A program made the position numbers and the translations under genes. Below are positions 62,901-64,000 of a stretch of 64,000 nucleotides of DNA, one piece after another. The stretch's first letter is position 1. Each line of letters begins with the position of its first letter. Under the pieces are notes generated by a model that saw only the letters and a program-made list of their open reading frames with translations, was not told the DNA's origin and made no database searches. The DNA comes from Dipylidium caninum (lineage: Eukaryota > Platyhelminthes > Cestoda > Cyclophyllidea > Dipylidiidae): positions 1 through 64,000 of the forward strand of contig QEYB01001314.1 in the NCBI GenBank assembly GCA_017562135.1, written 5' to 3'.

Positions 62901-63079
62901 ATTATAAATTCTAGGACGGATCATTTGATTCGCCGTTGTTTAGGGGTCTACCAACACCTGCATCCGCGCCATCCTTTATTCAATACTACCTGCCAATAAA
63001 AGGGAAACGATTGCGTGATGTGGACGAGAACTCCTATGCCCTGTCGCGTTGGGTGCCCTATCTCGACGATCTGCTCGAG
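59924..63079 (+). CDS. STXBP1: Sec1/Munc18 family syntaxin-binding protein, partial at both ends
   Basis: SM proteins bind syntaxin/SNARE bundles to drive vesicle fusion. Eleven exons, all phase-consistent: 59,924-60,033 (NWRVLVLDEHSTAIVSSC), 60,070-60,143 (VENIMKKRRVLPMEAIYIL), 60,177-60,252 (SVTHLLRDFSKNPKNYTAAY), 60,471-60,726 (FKTLTVLNIGFLPIES, LAEQIATLCVTLNEFP), 60,956-61,037, 61,251-61,381 (ILLILDRGFDPLTPILHDLT), 61,441-61,527 (LWSEYRNEHIADV), 61,562-61,922 (MVHEMPQYQKEA, ending AVEQ), 62,128-62,263 (DLAMGQTAQGEAIQNPM), 62,517-62,635 and 62,915-63,079 (ENSYALSRWVPYLDDLLE). About 532 codons. The first exon(s) and the C-terminal domain 3b (after LSRW) are missing; the gene must continue past 64,000. 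A Ser/Gly-rich insertion of about 50 residues lies in domain 3a. Introns of 36, 33 and 34 bp. It shares features with both STXBP1 and STXBP3, so the paralogue is not settled. Confidence 0.93.
61528..61561 (+). other. 34-bp intron in the Munc18 gene
   Basis: GTAATG donor and TGTGTAG acceptor. Splicing joins ADVSK to SLPTRLRVF, as in the family (HIAEVSQEVTRSLKDF in human). Confidence 0.85.
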
Positions 63080-64000
63080 GTCAGTCGAAAATACCGCCAA
63101 CCGAGGGTAATACAAATGACCTCAGTGGCTTTTCATTGTTAACGCAAAAGTCAAGTTATTCTTTGTGAGTAGAAGCTCCATCTGTTGCCATTATCGGTTT
63201 GAAGTGATGTATAAAGAGTTGGCTTTCTAATAAAATTGACAGATAAGAGTCCCCACCAAAATAAAACGAGAGGAGTGGTTTTTTAAGTAGTCCTGAGTTG
63301 GTCACCCTGTATTAATCTCAAAGTGGGCGCATAGCGACCTTGGCTTAACGTACCTAGACTCTTAGAAATAACGAAAGTGGCGCACTGGAACCCCTACCTT
63401 GTACTAAACTCCGGCTTGACAATATTATTTGATGTTAAAAAATGAAGAGACTAAGCGCTACGGGCCTGCAATTGGTGTCTGGGAGCAGAGCTCCCCAATG
63501 AGACTAACACCAGCGAAATTACAAGAAAAATGTCTAATCGGATCACAGAAAGATTTGAAGACCAAGAAGAATTTCACTTCATTATGGTCCTGTGAAACTG
63601 AGTGTCTAACTTTTTAGTACATCCGATCTCTTTCATCTGCTTGGTAATACCTTTGATCACAAAGTGCTGCCACTTTAGGCACCTGAGGAACTTCGCTTAA
63701 ATTCGCTTCAAACTGCCGAAACAATATTATTAAACTTCAAACCAGCCTATCTATAATTGGTAACCTAAGCTTATAAAGTGTCAATAAATCATTAGTCAAG
63801 TGGCCTTTTCGAGCTTCCAGCTTGATAGCATAACAAATTCAGCTTGCGCATTGGCAACGTGAGTGTTCCACATTTATCAAGCCGCCTAGTTCCAGAACAG
63901 CATTCGAAGGCCCCAAACCATTTAAACCAAATAGCCTTTCCTCCCCATTCAGCCCAGTAACACTATCTACCTTGGACACTCGTACTCTAACTTTCAGGAA
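63080..64000 (+). other. Probable intron of the Munc18 gene at the window end
   Basis: Follows a GTCAGT donor after DDLLE. No exon matching the next conserved block (the family's IIFILGG region) was found before the window ends. Confidence 0.5.

Overview
The window looks like nuclear DNA of a metazoan, most likely a parasitic flatworm, with a tapeworm favoured. Genes are split into many small exons. Several introns are only 29-41 bp with normal GT/AG ends, which is typical of platyhelminths. Proteins match animal families (LEM-domain nuclear envelope protein, SLC30 zinc transporter, MORN3, CXXC1/CFP1, eIF5, pseudouridine-phosphatase-like HAD enzyme, Sec1/Munc18). Species cannot be fixed from sequence alone. 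Exon limits below were read by eye from GT/AG sites, codon phase and remembered family alignments, not from a search.

Region 1 (1-23,370) is a giant imperfect inverted repeat. The left arm (about 14-7,893) is the reverse complement of the right arm (about 15,442-23,370), around a 7.5-kb unique loop. Each arm carries a copy of a LEMD2-like inner-nuclear-membrane protein gene, both transcribed outward (left on -, right on +). The loop carries a single-copy ZnT2/3/8-like zinc transporter on the - strand. Both LEMD2 copies, the zinc transporter and the neighbouring MORN3 gene (23,725-24,477, -) show small indel frameshifts inside otherwise conserved exons.

Region 2 (24.5-44.4 kb) is gene-poor. 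It contains an unrecognised Ser/Ala-rich protein on - (two last exons 27,103-28,312, probably a further exon at 32,748-33,267), one weak candidate exon near 37 kb, and much simple repeat.

Region 3 (44.4-64 kb) is gene-dense and cleanly readable. It holds the C-terminal exons of CXXC1/CFP1 (+, ends 52,588), eIF5 (-, 54,108 to 52,721, complete, 440 aa, tail-to-tail with CXXC1), a two-exon PUDP/HDHD1-like phosphatase (+, 55,346-57,080, 238 aa), and eleven phase-consistent exons of a Sec1/Munc18 syntaxin-binding protein (+, from 59,924, continuing past the window). A small zinc-ribbon-like exon lies inside a CXXC1 intron. The genes are unrelated housekeeping or signalling genes, not a functional cluster. 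No mobile-element coding region, CRISPR array or RNA gene could be supported.
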